A DNA stretch of 64,000 nt from JACOTV01 sp964579395. GTDB lineage: Bacteria; Patescibacteriota; Microgenomatia; UBA1406; GWC2-37-13. Below are positions 1 to 9,461 of the stretch, one piece after another; positions within the stretch are counted from its first letter, which is position 1; each line of letters starts with the position of its first letter. The notes beneath the pieces were generated by a model, which saw only the letters and a program-made list of their open reading frames with translations, did no database searches and was not told where the DNA came from. Where the stretch lies: NCBI GenBank assembly GCA_964579395.1, contig CAZOFT010000002.1:62001-126000 (forward strand). Direction: 5' to 3'. Made by a program: the position numbers and the translations under genes.

Positions 1-1053
1 TACGGAATTCTTTCTGCTGCTTGGGCGTTGTACAGCTACGCACTTGTCGATCCCAATATTACCCTCATCAATCACCCGGCATGGACCTGGTTTCGAAACG
101 GCATGGTGCAGCTGGGGTATTACGCGCGCTTTGAATCAGCTGGGATTTTTGCGCTCTTGCTGACACTTTCTTTGGCTTTTCATCTATTGGTGCTTCGCAA
201 GAAAGAAGGAATGCCTGATCCCTGGCGCTTGGCGCTTGTTATTGGCGGTATTTTGACGGCGTCATATCCGCTTCTGTCACACGACGTGTTTAACTACTTA
301 TTTAGTGCCAAAGTTCTCACGTATTATCACAGCAATCCATGGACGCATGCGCCGATGGATTTTCCAGATGATTCATGGCTACGGTTTATGCACTGGACAC
401 ATGCTCCGTACGCATATGGCCCCAGCTTTTTGCTATTTTTGTTGCCGGCAGTATTTACTTCAGGTGGAAAATTTCTTATTGCGTATGGACTCTTGAAGAT
501 TGAGTATCTGGTATTGTATCTGTTGACTGTACGCGTTCTTGCGCGAAAAAACCCTCAATGGGCACTGTACTATGCCACCTCGCCGATCGTTTTAGTAGAG
601 GGAATGATGAACATGCATAATGACCTTATTGCTGCAAGTTTTGCCATTTTGGGTCTATCTGTTCTTATCAAGCACATGTGGTGGGGGAGATTGTTGCTTT
701 TGTTTTCCGGAGGAATGAAATACACAACTGTTCCGCTTTTGCTGTATGCAAAACAACCTCTCTTTCGAATCATATCGCTTGCGGGTATCGCAGTTGTTAT
801 GATCTATCTTGTGGTATTTATCCCGACACGTATTCAGCCGTGGTATTTTCTGACGCTGTTTTCTTTGCTTCCGCTTTTTTACGATCAACTCAAGCGCTAC
901 ACTCTTTTTTTTACCGGCATTTTATATATGTATGTATATTACCTGGCGTTTGGGGAATGGTCGGACCCCTTGAAATACCAGGTCGCAGCAGGCAGTCTCT
1001 TTATTACTATTGTGTATAATTACATTCATGGCACTCAAACGAAGCGCGCATAA
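1..1053 (+). CDS. GT-C-type membrane glycosyltransferase, 5' end outside the window
   Basis: The frame is open from base 1 with no convincing start, so the N-terminus lies upstream of the window; at least 350 residues are visible. Most of the protein is hydrophobic, with about ten membrane spans. A loop motif SHDVFNYLFSAKV followed by a Pro-rich NPW resembles the DxYSY...NPY loop of DUF2029/MptB-type polyprenyl-phosphate-mannose transferases. The likely role is transfer of a sugar from a polyprenyl-phosphate donor onto an envelope glycan on the outer membrane face. The next gene starts inside its last codons, which suggests co-transcription. The family call is by motif and topology only; donor and acceptor are unknown. 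Confidence 0.7.
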   Translation, partial: YGILSAAWALYSYALVDPNITLINHPAWTWFRNGMVQLGYYARFESAGIFALLLTLSLAFHLLVLRKKEGMPDPWRLALVIGGILTASYPLLSHDVFNYLFSAKVLTYYHSNPWTHAPMDFPDDSWLRFMHWTHAPYAYGPSFLLFLLPAVFTSGGKFLIAYGLLKIEYLVLYLLTVRVLARKNPQWALYYATSPIVLVEGMMNMHNDLIAASFAILGLSVLIKHMWWGRLLLLFSGGMKYTTVPLLLYAKQPLFRIISLAGIAVVMIYLVVFIPTRIQPWYFLTLFSLLPLFYDQLKRYTLFFTGILYMYVYYLAFGEWSDPLKYQVAAGSLFITIVYNYIHGTQTKRA

Positions 1054-2695
1054 GGTGTGGCAATTTCTTACTGTTCACCGAATTACGCTTTTTGTGTATG
1101 TCGCCAGTCTTCTCATTTTTTTCATCGGGGCACGCTATGTGGATTATCCTGATGAATATGTAAACTTGCTGGGTGGCCGAACGATACTCCAGGGCGGATT
1201 GCCGTATCGGGATTTTTGGGATCATCATCTGCCGGGCGCTTGGATCGGAGCAGCCATACTTCTTCTTTTATCAGGCGGATCGTTTGTGATTCTCCGCCTG
1301 TTGTGGGCGCTTTTTGTGTGGGGGTTATTTACCGTAATGGGAGAAACGGTATTTGCCAAAGATCATCCGCTGCGGCCATACTACTTGGCTTTTGTGTTTG
1401 TGTACCCGCTTGCCGCTTTATACTTTTGGTTTCACTTGTTTTTGGCAGACAGTATTGCTGTTGTGTTTTTCAGCAGTGCCTTTTGGCTGCTTGCCTCACA
1501 GTGGGTTAAAACAAAACGGAGCGATCACATCCTCATCCTGAGCGGCTTGTCGGTGTTTGCTATGGTCTTTGCGTCAGCCACGTATGTGTATCTTGCTGTC
1601 GGGCTGTATGTAATGATTGCCTACCTGTGGGGGCTGCGACCTGCGCGCCTGGCCCGCCTTGTCGCCTACATGCTGGCTCCGTACGTATTGTTCGGACTCT
1701 ATCTGTTGGTGAGTGGTACCTGGTCTGACTTTTATTTTGCCAATATGGTCTACAACTCCGTGTATTACATCAGTATTCCCAATTTCTCACGTGGCGAACA
1801 CTTTAACCCGATCAAGTTTGCCATGACGCTTGTCTCCAATTTTTATGCAGGATATCTGCCGCTTTTGTCAAAAATTAAACACCTGGATTTGTATCTGCCG
1901 ATTGGCACCTTGGGCGGACTATCAACGGTTGTTTTGGCAGTGATACTTTTGGCGACAGAGCCCTTGATGGGACTGGGATACGTGATTGTACTGTCATTTT
2001 CGGCACCTCGCAGCAATGTGCAAAATTATAAAGAAACCGACTATCAGATGAGTATGTTTATCGTGCTCGGTCTTATATCAACGATGGTTTTGCTATACCT
2101 TCTTCGCCGCATCAAATACGAACAGGTCGTGGGTGATGTGCTCCGGGTAGCTCGAGCAATCGTATTTGTGTTTTTGTCAGCTACCATCTTGTTTCTGGGG
2201 GTAAATGCGTATGAGAAAGCATTTCAGTTGTATACTCAAGTGCTGCCGTCTATTCACAATCGTGGTTTTACGGCAGAGTTTTTTGACGAAGTTCTGGAGT
2301 CGGGTGAAACGTATTTTGTCGGACCATACGAGCCGCAAGATTTGTTTTTTGAACGTGTTACGCCATATCGCGGGAGACACCCGTCGCTTTTGCCGCAGTT
2401 TCGAGAGGGTGCAGAGCTTCGACAATCATTTCTTGATGATATGGCAAAAACCAACCCAACGCTTGTGGTGTACAAACATGAGGCTTCAGTCTTTAACACG
2501 CCGGCTGTTGAATTTGGGAAGTTTTTCCTGGACTGGATGGCGCCACGATATCGCTCAGTTGAGCAGATAGAAGGGGTTGAAGTATTAAAAACCCCGAGCA
2601 GCTTTACGATGCGCAGCGACCTGTATATCCGCCGCGATAAACAGGAGCAAATTCTCAAGCGCCTCGAAGAGCGCGGCTACATCAAGCGCAACTGA
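1028..2695 (+). CDS. GT-C (family 39-like) membrane glycosyltransferase
   Basis: 555 residues starting at the ATG at 1028, which overlaps the end of the upstream gene; a TTG six codons earlier is less likely. A short basic N-terminus leads into the first membrane span, then an extracytoplasmic loop with YPDEYVNLL and RDFWDHH. The acidic pair in this first loop is the usual catalytic position in GT39/ArnT/PMT enzymes. About ten further spans follow, and a soluble domain of about 150 residues occupies the C-terminus. It probably adds a sugar from a lipid-phosphate donor to an envelope polymer. The overlap with the preceding GT-C gene suggests the two work together. Substrates cannot be inferred. 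Confidence 0.75.
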   Translation: MALKRSAHKVWQFLTVHRITLFVYVASLLIFFIGARYVDYPDEYVNLLGGRTILQGGLPYRDFWDHHLPGAWIGAAILLLLSGGSFVILRLLWALFVWGLFTVMGETVFAKDHPLRPYYLAFVFVYPLAALYFWFHLFLADSIAVVFFSSAFWLLASQWVKTKRSDHILILSGLSVFAMVFASATYVYLAVGLYVMIAYLWGLRPARLARLVAYMLAPYVLFGLYLLVSGTWSDFYFANMVYNSVYYISIPNFSRGEHFNPIKFAMTLVSNFYAGYLPLLSKIKHLDLYLPIGTLGGLSTVVLAVILLATEPLMGLGYVIVLSFSAPRSNVQNYKETDYQMSMFIVLGLISTMVLLYLLRRIKYEQVVGDVLRVARAIVFVFLSATILFLGVNAYEKAFQLYTQVLPSIHNRGFTAEFFDEVLESGETYFVGPYEPQDLFFERVTPYRGRHPSLLPQFREGAELRQSFLDDMAKTNPTLVVYKHEASVFNTPAVEFGKFFLDWMAPRYRSVEQIEGVEVLKTPSSFTMRSDLYIRRDKQEQILKRLEERGYIKRN

Positions 2696-3340
2696 TTACT
2701 GTGCGGAGCTTGAAGCTTCTTGTGTCGGCTCGATCGTTGTAGTCGGCTCCGGTTCATCAGCTGGTGCTGTGTCTTCGGTGACTTTTCCTTCAGAACCAGT
2801 TGTGATCGCAACATGAGTAGCATCAAGACCCTCGTCTAACTCACTTGTCGGGTTTAACCCTTGTTTTTTCAAAATTGCTTCAATCTCGTCAACAATCTCC
2901 TGGCTGATTCCTGAACCGTACTGAATGATGGTATCGGTGGTGTCGTCGGCATTTCCTGTTGTGATGCCGGTAAAGTCGGCCGATTCAAGGGCAGCCTTAA
3001 TCACACCTGCTTGTCCGGTGACTCCTGATCCGTTGAAGACATCGATAGTCACGTCCTCCTTTTTTGTATCAGGTGCGGGCGTAGGTTTCTCTGTGGGTTC
3101 AGGTGCTTCGGTGGGTGTCGGGGTTGCCGATCCTCCGAGTGTGCCCAGATCAACAATACCCAGCTGCTGGTTGGCAAAATACAATGCACCCATAAGAAGC
3201 AGGATGCTAACTACGATCGGGAGCACCGTCTTGACGGGCGAGCCTTTTTTCGGGTTGTCTGCGTAGGATGGAAAGATTTGCTGATTGCTGGGCGCAGTAT
3301 GTGTAGGGGGTTGTTGCGGGGGTGGGGTTTGTTGTTGCAT
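2696..3340 (-). CDS. LytR_C-domain membrane-anchored protein
   Basis: 214 residues from the ATG at 3340; the longer open frame upstream is rejected because it adds a non-homologous tail. Order: a Q/P-rich cytoplasmic N-terminus (1-30), one membrane span (about 38-56), a Thr/Pro/Glu-rich linker, and a C-terminal LytR_C-like domain beginning at VTIDVFNGSGVTGQAG. The tail is acidic and Thr/Glu-rich. LytR_C domains are found in cell-wall or envelope attachment proteins. The catalytic LytR-CpsA-Psr domain is absent, so this is a stand-alone accessory form common in Patescibacteria. The gene converges on the glycosyltransferase at 2695 with no gap. Its partner is unknown. Confidence 0.75.
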   Translation of the reverse strand: MQQQTPPPQQPPTHTAPSNQQIFPSYADNPKKGSPVKTVLPIVVSILLLMGALYFANQQLGIVDLGTLGGSATPTPTEAPEPTEKPTPAPDTKKEDVTIDVFNGSGVTGQAGVIKAALESADFTGITTGNADDTTDTIIQYGSGISQEIVDEIEAILKKQGLNPTSELDEGLDATHVAITTGSEGKVTEDTAPADEPEPTTTIEPTQEASSSAQ

Positions 3341-3392
3341 AGGTATATAAGAAAACTGACAGGTATTTACAATATATACTACTACAGATGAA

Positions 3393-4226
3393 TTAATGCT
3401 GAAAGAGCATATCTGTAATATATTGCTTGGCAAGGTGGAGGGTGGTGCGAAGCGGCATGTATTTCATACTCCATCGCAGTCTGTTTTTACGTTGATAGTT
3501 CACATGAAGAGAAGACCCTGATCCGCCGGTTGACTGTGATACTTTATGCCACAACTTGATCTCAGGGCAGTACCAGAGTGCAATCTGTTTCTTTTTTGCA
3601 CGCTCACAATAATCGGCATCTTCATAGTAGAGAAAATAAGATTCGTCCCACAGACCGATGGTATCGACAACAGACTTGTCAAACGCCATCAGGCACCCGG
3701 TAATAAATTCAGTGAGTTGCGGTATATCATACTGACCGGCATCAACCTCATCCACTCCCCGATGAGATGTGGCGGCATGAGCCGGTTGTACGCCGCCGCC
3801 CGCATACCAGAATACGATTCCGCGGTCATCTTCACTGTAGCGTTCTTTGTGGTATTCATACCCCGGTGCATAATAGATTTTTCCGCCGATCAGGCAATGC
3901 GGATGCGTGTTCAGTTGGCGACTGACTTCACCGACGAAACCGCTTTGCACATAGGTGTCATCATTCATGACGCAAAACTGATTGGCACCCTGTTTTATTG
4001 CTTCTTCAACACCGCGATTGACTGCGGCAGCATACCCGCGATTCGGGACATGGATCCACACAGCGTGTTCATCAGAATACTGTTGTACCAAGCGCTCAGG
4101 AATCTCTATGGCTACAAAGACTGCTATTGCCTGATCATCAAGCTGTGCCAGAATACTTTTGAATAAATCCTCCAGAATCGGAGCGTTCATCGTGGGGATG
4201 ATAAGGGCAAGTTTATTTTGCTGCAT
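3393..4226 (-). CDS. GT2-family glycosyltransferase (rhamnosyltransferase-like)
   Basis: 277 residues from the ATG at 4226, which lies 14 nt inside the end of the flippase gene; this favours translational coupling. It opens with the Rossmann-like KLALIIPTMN strand of GT-A folds, has PNRGYAAAVNRGVEEA (the NxGxaxaxNxG pattern of WbbL-type enzymes), then VMNDDTYV as the metal-binding DxD-like site, and GLWDESYFLYYEDADYCERA with the acidic base motif near the C-terminus. It probably acts on the cytoplasmic face, adding a nucleotide-activated sugar such as a deoxyhexose to a lipid-linked intermediate that the adjacent flippase exports. Sugar identity is inferred from family resemblance only. Confidence 0.85.
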   Translation of the reverse strand: MQQNKLALIIPTMNAPILEDLFKSILAQLDDQAIAVFVAIEIPERLVQQYSDEHAVWIHVPNRGYAAAVNRGVEEAIKQGANQFCVMNDDTYVQSGFVGEVSRQLNTHPHCLIGGKIYYAPGYEYHKERYSEDDRGIVFWYAGGGVQPAHAATSHRGVDEVDAGQYDIPQLTEFITGCLMAFDKSVVDTIGLWDESYFLYYEDADYCERAKKKQIALWYCPEIKLWHKVSQSTGGSGSSLHVNYQRKNRLRWSMKYMPLRTTLHLAKQYITDMLFQH

Positions 4227-5664
4227 ACAGTTTTTTAAACTCTGTAATGATATTGAGTCGGAATACATAAAGCAGCATGCCGGTGTAGACAAGGCTCCCC
4301 ACAGCAACGTTTACACCGATCCCGACAGCTCCATACACATGAATGAAAGTTCTCACACTCATTATGGCAAGGGCCATCACGCAGGCGCTGATAATCGGTT
4401 TGTACACTGCTTTAATCGGATGAATAGCAAAGCTGCGCTTGGCCAAGATGAGAATCGGCGAGAGTGAAATGGATGTGAGCAAATGAGCTATAGGAAAGCC
4501 ATAAATAGGGTTTATGCGAACAAGAATGGGTGTTGCGATCCAGCTACTGATGGTCAAAACCACCATAAAGACAAATGTAGTACGCGCTTTTCCAAGTGCA
4601 TTGTAAGCATTCATAAACGGTGCGCTGATTGACAACAAGAGTGATGAGAGGGCGAAGATGGCAAAAAGCGGTACGCCCGCTTCCCACTTGAGGTATCGTG
4701 GAATGGTCAGAACAACATCGTGCATGGTGAGTGCGGCACCGACCATAACGGGAGCCAGCAAAAGCGTTTGGTTTTCAATAATAAGCTCGGCAATACGGCG
4801 CAGCTTGCTTTGATCATCCTGAAAGCGGGCAATAAGAGGAAAGCTTACGCGGCTGATATTATCCATCACAATACGAAGCGGCGCATCTGCCCATTTTTTT
4901 GCCCACCCGACAAGACCAAGTGCCTCAAACCCGATTGCTTTTGCCAAAAAAAGCATAAGCAAGTCATCTTTGAGAAGCGCCATCATAGATGCTCCTTGGA
5001 AGGGAAGGCCGAAGTGAATAAGCTCATGAAAGCTTTTTCGACTAAAGCCAATTGCGGGCTTCCAGAAGGCAATGCTGTAAAGAAGTATGAGTCCGGTTAT
5101 GGAGCGAAGTACTACTGAGATGGTAAAGCTGGTGAGTCCATAGCCCATTAGGGCAAAGGTGACAACTGATACATAAAAAACAGTATTTTCTACAATTGTG
5201 ACAAGCACTAGTTTTTGAAACTGCAGGTGACGCTCCAGAAGTACCGATGGAATGGTTTTGAGCGATGAGATAAAAAACGCGACCAGTAATGCCCAATACA
5301 AATACATTCCTTCAATGGGTAAGCCGTAAAAGGGAATGATATAGCGCGTGGCAATAAACCCGAGTGTCAGCAGCGAAATGACTAAAATCTGCTGTGTAGT
5401 AAAGGTGGTGCGAATATCGTCGTCGGTGAGGTCTTTTCGCTGGATGAGTGAAGCAGCCAGTCCGATGTCTGAGAAGTAGTTGAGAAATGTAATCATGGAA
5501 AGCACCGTGAGATACATGCCGTAGATTTTTTGTGACAGAAGAATCGTGATGGCAAGGTTGGCAACCAAGCCAAGAGCTGCCGAATATCCGCTTTGAAAAA
5601 ACAACGACATCGCGCTTTTTATACTTTTTTGTTTGTATGAAGTCGATTGGTCTTCGGCAGACAT
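4213..5664 (-). CDS. Wzx-like polysaccharide/lipid-linked oligosaccharide flippase (MOP superfamily)
   Basis: 483 residues, about 14 predicted membrane spans, matching the usual 450-500 residues of RfbX/Wzx exporters. The N-terminus KSAMSLFFQSGYSAALGLV, and the early GLAASLIQRKDLTDDD stretch following the second span, are typical of polysaccharide biosynthesis exporters. It would move undecaprenyl-diphosphate-linked glycans across the membrane. The downstream GT2 gene overlaps it by 14 nt. It diverges from the membrane glycosyltransferase at 5691, with 26 bp between the two starts. The substrate is unknown; a teichuronic acid or O-antigen-like repeat unit is only a guess. Confidence 0.85.
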   Translation of the reverse strand: MSAEDQSTSYKQKSIKSAMSLFFQSGYSAALGLVANLAITILLSQKIYGMYLTVLSMITFLNYFSDIGLAASLIQRKDLTDDDIRTTFTTQQILVISLLTLGFIATRYIIPFYGLPIEGMYLYWALLVAFFISSLKTIPSVLLERHLQFQKLVLVTIVENTVFYVSVVTFALMGYGLTSFTISVVLRSITGLILLYSIAFWKPAIGFSRKSFHELIHFGLPFQGASMMALLKDDLLMLFLAKAIGFEALGLVGWAKKWADAPLRIVMDNISRVSFPLIARFQDDQSKLRRIAELIIENQTLLLAPVMVGAALTMHDVVLTIPRYLKWEAGVPLFAIFALSSLLLSISAPFMNAYNALGKARTTFVFMVVLTISSWIATPILVRINPIYGFPIAHLLTSISLSPILILAKRSFAIHPIKAVYKPIISACVMALAIMSVRTFIHVYGAVGIGVNVAVGSLVYTGMLLYVFRLNIITEFKKLYAAK

Positions 5665-5675
5665 GATGTGTGGGG

Positions 5676-5681
5676 TATAAT
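5676..5681 (+). promoter_or_regulatory. -10 element TATAAT, leaderless start
   Basis: A perfect TATAAT ends 9 nt before the ATG at 5691, so the transcript should begin at or within about 3 nt of the start codon. No Shine-Dalgarno site can fit. Confidence 0.7.
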
Positions 5682-5690
5682 AGAAAAACT

Positions 5691-7457
5691 ATGAATCGAC
5701 TGCGTCCAGTTCTTGCGCCGATACTGCTTGTAATTATAACAGTTTGGGCCTGGGCAAGTTTGGTGAATGGGTCATATTTTTCCCATCACGATAGTCAGCA
5801 CATAGCCCGTCTCTACACGCTCTATCAAGGATTGTCTCAAGGGTCATGGTATCCGCGGTTTGTGGACTTGTTGGGATTTGGGTATGGATATCCGCTTTTT
5901 AACTTCTATCCACCGCTTCTGTATTATGCCGCAGCACTATTTCACTTTTTGGGGGCAAGCTACGTGTGGTCGATCAAGTTGGTGGGGATTGTTGGATTTA
6001 TCCTGGCGGCCTGGGGTGCATATTGGTATGTGCGACTGATTAGCGGCAGTCGTCTGGCGTCCTATTTGGCTGCGATTTTATACACCTATGCCCCCTATCA
6101 TGGCATCAACTTGTATGTTCGGGGTGCGCTCGCTGAGTTTAGTGCTATGGCAGTATTGCCCTACGTGTTTGTCGGACTTGAACAGCTTCGCCAAGGAAAG
6201 CGAATGGGAGGATTTGTGTTTGCACTTTCATTTGCCGCACTCATTCTGGCACATCCTCTTATTGCATTTCCGGCAGTCTTTTTCATTGCCGGATACATCG
6301 TGATGAGTATTGTGACGACGCATTTTTCTCTGCGCTATTTTGTAAGCACTGCACTCGCCGGGCTTTTGGGCCTCGGGATGAGTGCTTTTTTTTGGTTGCC
6401 ATCGATGGTTGAGCGTAAGTATACGCTTGTTGACACCATTCTTACTCGCGAGCTTGCCAGCTACCAGATTCACTTTGTCTATCTGGCGCAGCTATGGTCG
6501 TCGGCTTGGGGGTATGGCGGTTCAGGACCGGAGCTGACCGATGGAATGAGTTTTCAGATCGGAAAAATACACGTGATGCTTTTTGCCGCAGGCATTGTTG
6601 CCTGTGCGTATTGGGTATGGCATCGTCGCAGTCAGCAAGGAGAATGGAAGCATGTCTTTGAGCGCCCTGTGGTCGCTTTTGTTACCATCGGTGCACTTGC
6701 TGCGGGAGCATTGTATATGACTGTCACATGGTCGAAGCCCGTGTGGGATGCAATTTCCTTTTTGTGGTATCTGCAGTTTCCCTGGCGGTTTCTTACGTTT
6801 GCGGCGCTCTTTGTATCGGTGTTTGCTACCGTTTCAATCGTTGTGTATGAGCGCGTAATTTCCGCGCGACTGCCCGGGAAAAGCGGTATGTATGCGGGAG
6901 TTGTCGTTGTCAGTATGGTATTTATGATTCTTGGGACCTATTCATCAAGTCGCTTTCGACCGCAAGAGTACTGGTCAGGAAATGATGCAAAATGGACTGC
7001 GTATGATGAAATTGCATGGCGAGTGAGTCGCACCAGTCATGAGTTTGCTCCTGAAGGTGTGGCGACAGTTAAATCGGAGTACGGTACAACGGTGATAGAC
7101 GTTGATGAGGAGTCCATCAACAGACGTCTGTACGATGCAGTGCGCGCAGCCAATGTTCGCGTTGTAACCGATACATATTCAAATCATACCTTTGTGATAG
7201 CAAGCAGTCGCCCCTTTACGTTCACGCTGCGTCGTTTTTCGTTTCCCGGATGGGTGGCGACAATTGACGGGCAACCGGTTCGCATCAATGACAATAATCG
7301 TCTGAAGCTTATGCAAATTTATGTGCCTGCCGGTTCGCATCAAGTTTCGTTTACATTTCAAAATACACCGGTTCGATTGTGGGCAAGCATTCTGTCTATT
7401 GCCTCACTCATGATGCTTATCGGCTTATCAATTGCCCTTAAGAAAAACCGCATATGA
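5691..7457 (+). CDS. PTPS-related (YfhO-like) GT-C-fold membrane protein
   Basis: 588 residues from the ATG at 5691, chosen because a perfect -10 ends 9 nt upstream. About 12 spans. The first loop carries HHDSQHIARLYTLYQGLS and YPLFNFYPPLLYY, the hallmark of the 6-pyruvoyl-tetrahydropterin-synthase-related membrane family (PF10131), which despite its name resembles GT-C glycosyltransferases. The C-terminus has a soluble beta-rich stretch (FPGWVATIDGQPVRI) like that of YfhO proteins, then a last span. A role in envelope glycan or lipid glycosylation is inferred from family and neighbours. The next gene starts within its stop codon, so the two are probably co-translated. Confidence 0.75.
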   Translation: MNRLRPVLAPILLVIITVWAWASLVNGSYFSHHDSQHIARLYTLYQGLSQGSWYPRFVDLLGFGYGYPLFNFYPPLLYYAAALFHFLGASYVWSIKLVGIVGFILAAWGAYWYVRLISGSRLASYLAAILYTYAPYHGINLYVRGALAEFSAMAVLPYVFVGLEQLRQGKRMGGFVFALSFAALILAHPLIAFPAVFFIAGYIVMSIVTTHFSLRYFVSTALAGLLGLGMSAFFWLPSMVERKYTLVDTILTRELASYQIHFVYLAQLWSSAWGYGGSGPELTDGMSFQIGKIHVMLFAAGIVACAYWVWHRRSQQGEWKHVFERPVVAFVTIGALAAGALYMTVTWSKPVWDAISFLWYLQFPWRFLTFAALFVSVFATVSIVVYERVISARLPGKSGMYAGVVVVSMVFMILGTYSSSRFRPQEYWSGNDAKWTAYDEIAWRVSRTSHEFAPEGVATVKSEYGTTVIDVDEESINRRLYDAVRAANVRVVTDTYSNHTFVIASSRPFTFTLRRFSFPGWVATIDGQPVRINDNNRLKLMQIYVPAGSHQVSFTFQNTPVRLWASILSIASLMMLIGLSIALKKNRI

Positions 7458-7876
7458 TATACATCGCCCTTGCCACTCTGTTTTACAGTGCATTTATTAT
7501 CGTAAACACCATCGCTGCCCGAGTCATTGATCCGGTGTTTGCTGCAGCTGTGGTAACCGCAGTCTCGGCTGTCATTCCCGTGGTTATTGCGCTGCGCATG
7601 CAGACACTGACACTGACCCCCCTGCAAGGGGTGTGGGCAGCCATTGCGGCGGGTATTTGTATCGCGCTCTACAGCATCTTTTTAAATCGCGCCTTTGCAG
7701 CTGAAAAAGTCGGTGTCGTAGTTCCGATCATATACGGTGGATCGCTGGTGATCACCACGCTTTTGTCGCTTGTGATTTTTCGGGAGCGCATCGGTACTCT
7801 TCAAGCCGTTGGTCTTGTGGTTATGACCGTCGGCATCGGCATCGTCATATATGCGCGTATTGCAGCCGGACGCTAA
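7454..7876 (+). CDS. EamA/DMT-type half transporter, small multi-span membrane protein
   Basis: 140 residues; the ATG overlaps the upstream TGA by 4 nt (ATGA). About five membrane spans make one EamA-like repeat, with ALYSIFLNRAFAAEKVGVVVP and VIFRERIGTLQAVGLVVMTVGI being typical of drug/metabolite transporter half units. A full DMT protein has two such repeats, so this would act as a dimer, like EmrE or the ArnE/ArnF pair that flips lipid-linked aminoarabinose. Coupling to a GT-C-fold gene fits a lipid-linked sugar flippase role, but that is an inference. It converges on the next minus-strand gene with a 4 bp overlap. Confidence 0.7.
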   Translation: MIYIALATLFYSAFIIVNTIAARVIDPVFAAAVVTAVSAVIPVVIALRMQTLTLTPLQGVWAAIAAGICIALYSIFLNRAFAAEKVGVVVPIIYGGSLVITTLLSLVIFRERIGTLQAVGLVVMTVGIGIVIYARIAAGR

Positions 7877-9405
7877 GGAGTCAGTTCGTACAGCAAGAAG
7901 GGGTCGTGTCCGCCGGGCTTTTTGTACTCTTTGATGAATTTGATCGGCCAGATGCCGGGTATGTCTTCCGGTTTTTGCCTATGCGAAAACACTACAAGTA
8001 CGGTGTGGTCTTTGAGGGCTTTCTGCTCACTTTTGAGCTCTTCTTCCCCAAGCGGCCAATAGCCGGAGACTGATAGGTTGGTGTCGTCTCTATTGATCGA
8101 TGCTTCTAGCATGTCGCCGATGACTCCGAAATTTCCCTCTGCTATGATCTTTACCGGACGTCCATCTTGTGCTGAGCGCTCACGTGCATAGGAGATCATA
8201 TCCTTAACTCCCCAGCCGGCATTAAAGCTCTCAATATATTGCCCGCGGTCCACCGGCGGAAACGGAATCTGCGTCTGGTCGAAGATAATCGTATAGTTCA
8301 TATAAGAAGCCGACAGCAATACGGCGACAGCAGAAAGGGTTGCCCACATGCGTTTGGTGCTCACAAACCAATAGGTTGCACCAAGTGTCAGAAAGCTTGC
8401 AAGGTATACAACATAGCGGGGAAAAAGCACCTTCGCAAATGCAGTGATAGCCACGTATGGGAGGATGATCCAAAGCGCAAGGTATGCCGCGTGACGCCAA
8501 TCTTTTTTTGCGTACATGCTGATGCCGAGTACGCCAAAGAGTGCCAACACATATCCCATCTCAGCACTTACATACCATGGAATCAAGTGCATATTCCCCC
8601 AAAAGAGCGCAAACGGATTTTTCAAAAATTCGCCGAATGTAAGTACGAATGTTTTGTTTTTTTCCGCCACCAGGTAGAGGTATGGAGATAGCCGCTGCAC
8701 GTTGTATATCGTAAATGCGATAATGCCGACAATGGCGAGAAGTACATAGTAGGTGAGTAGAAGGGCACTTTTGTTTTTTGTATTCTTTTGAAGCTGAGTG
8801 ATTGGAGCCAAGGCGGAAAGCCCCAAAAACATCTGGCTGGATGATTTGGTGAGTAAGGCGATCCCTGAACCCAGTCCCATAAGAAGGGCTATGTCCAAGC
8901 GCAGCGTGCGCACCAATACCAATGAGCCAAAAAGAATCCATATTGCACCTGCGTTTACTGCTGAGTCAGCCAGTGCAAGGCGGTCATAAAACAAAAACAT
9001 AGGAGTGATAGTGTACAACAGTGCCGCAACATAGCCGGCATACTTTTTTCCATACAAATAGGCGGCAGTTACCGCAATCCCTGCCAGTGCGACAGATCCC
9101 GAAAGTACCGAAAACGCGCGTCCTCCGAGAAGCAGATTAGTGGAAAACAGCTTCAAAAAGGGAATCATTCCCCACGTATGCAAGGGTTGTTTGCCGTCGG
9201 TGAGGCTAATAAAGCGCCAGTTCGGGTCAGCTTGCGCCACCTTGGCCCAGCGGATGTAGATTCCTTCATCAGTGAATATGGGAAAACTATCAAGTCGCAC
9301 GACGCGTGAAGCGAAATAAAGCGTGAAAATGCCGAAGGTCACCAACACATCTGTCCAAGTAATGTGTTTTTTTAAGAAGCGGCCAATGGCAGATAGATCA
9401 AACAT
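7873..9405 (-). CDS. GT39-family (PMT/ArnT-like) membrane glycosyltransferase
   Basis: 510 residues. The first span is followed by SFPIFTDEGIYIRWAKVA and a loop LTDGKQPLHTWGMIP. The Asp-Glu pair with a downstream K-P-P/L-type segment is the GT39 signature, with catalytic acid and donor-phosphate-binding positions. About eleven spans and a C-terminal soluble domain of about 130 residues. It should transfer a sugar from polyprenyl phosphate to an acceptor outside the cell. It diverges from the GT2 gene at 9462, which could make such a donor, with 56 bp between starts. Acceptor (glycan, lipid or protein) is unknown. Confidence 0.85.
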   Translation of the reverse strand: MFDLSAIGRFLKKHITWTDVLVTFGIFTLYFASRVVRLDSFPIFTDEGIYIRWAKVAQADPNWRFISLTDGKQPLHTWGMIPFLKLFSTNLLLGGRAFSVLSGSVALAGIAVTAAYLYGKKYAGYVAALLYTITPMFLFYDRLALADSAVNAGAIWILFGSLVLVRTLRLDIALLMGLGSGIALLTKSSSQMFLGLSALAPITQLQKNTKNKSALLLTYYVLLAIVGIIAFTIYNVQRLSPYLYLVAEKNKTFVLTFGEFLKNPFALFWGNMHLIPWYVSAEMGYVLALFGVLGISMYAKKDWRHAAYLALWIILPYVAITAFAKVLFPRYVVYLASFLTLGATYWFVSTKRMWATLSAVAVLLSASYMNYTIIFDQTQIPFPPVDRGQYIESFNAGWGVKDMISYARERSAQDGRPVKIIAEGNFGVIGDMLEASINRDDTNLSVSGYWPLGEEELKSEQKALKDHTVLVVFSHRQKPEDIPGIWPIKFIKEYKKPGGHDPFLLYELTP

Positions 9406-9446
9406 AGTTGGTGTAAATTCAGGGCGTAGCTTGTTGTCAATTGTAC

Positions 9447-9452
9447 TATACT
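9447..9452 (+). promoter_or_regulatory. -10 element TATACT, leaderless start
   Basis: TATACT ends 9 nt before the ATG at 9462. An overlapping second TATACG lies 5 nt downstream. No Shine-Dalgarno sequence is present between it and the start. Confidence 0.6.
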
Positions 9453-9461
9453 ATACGCATC

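Noticed and set aside
3546..4166. 206-codon plus-strand open frame
   Set aside because: Antisense shadow of the GT2 gene, with no family resemblance.
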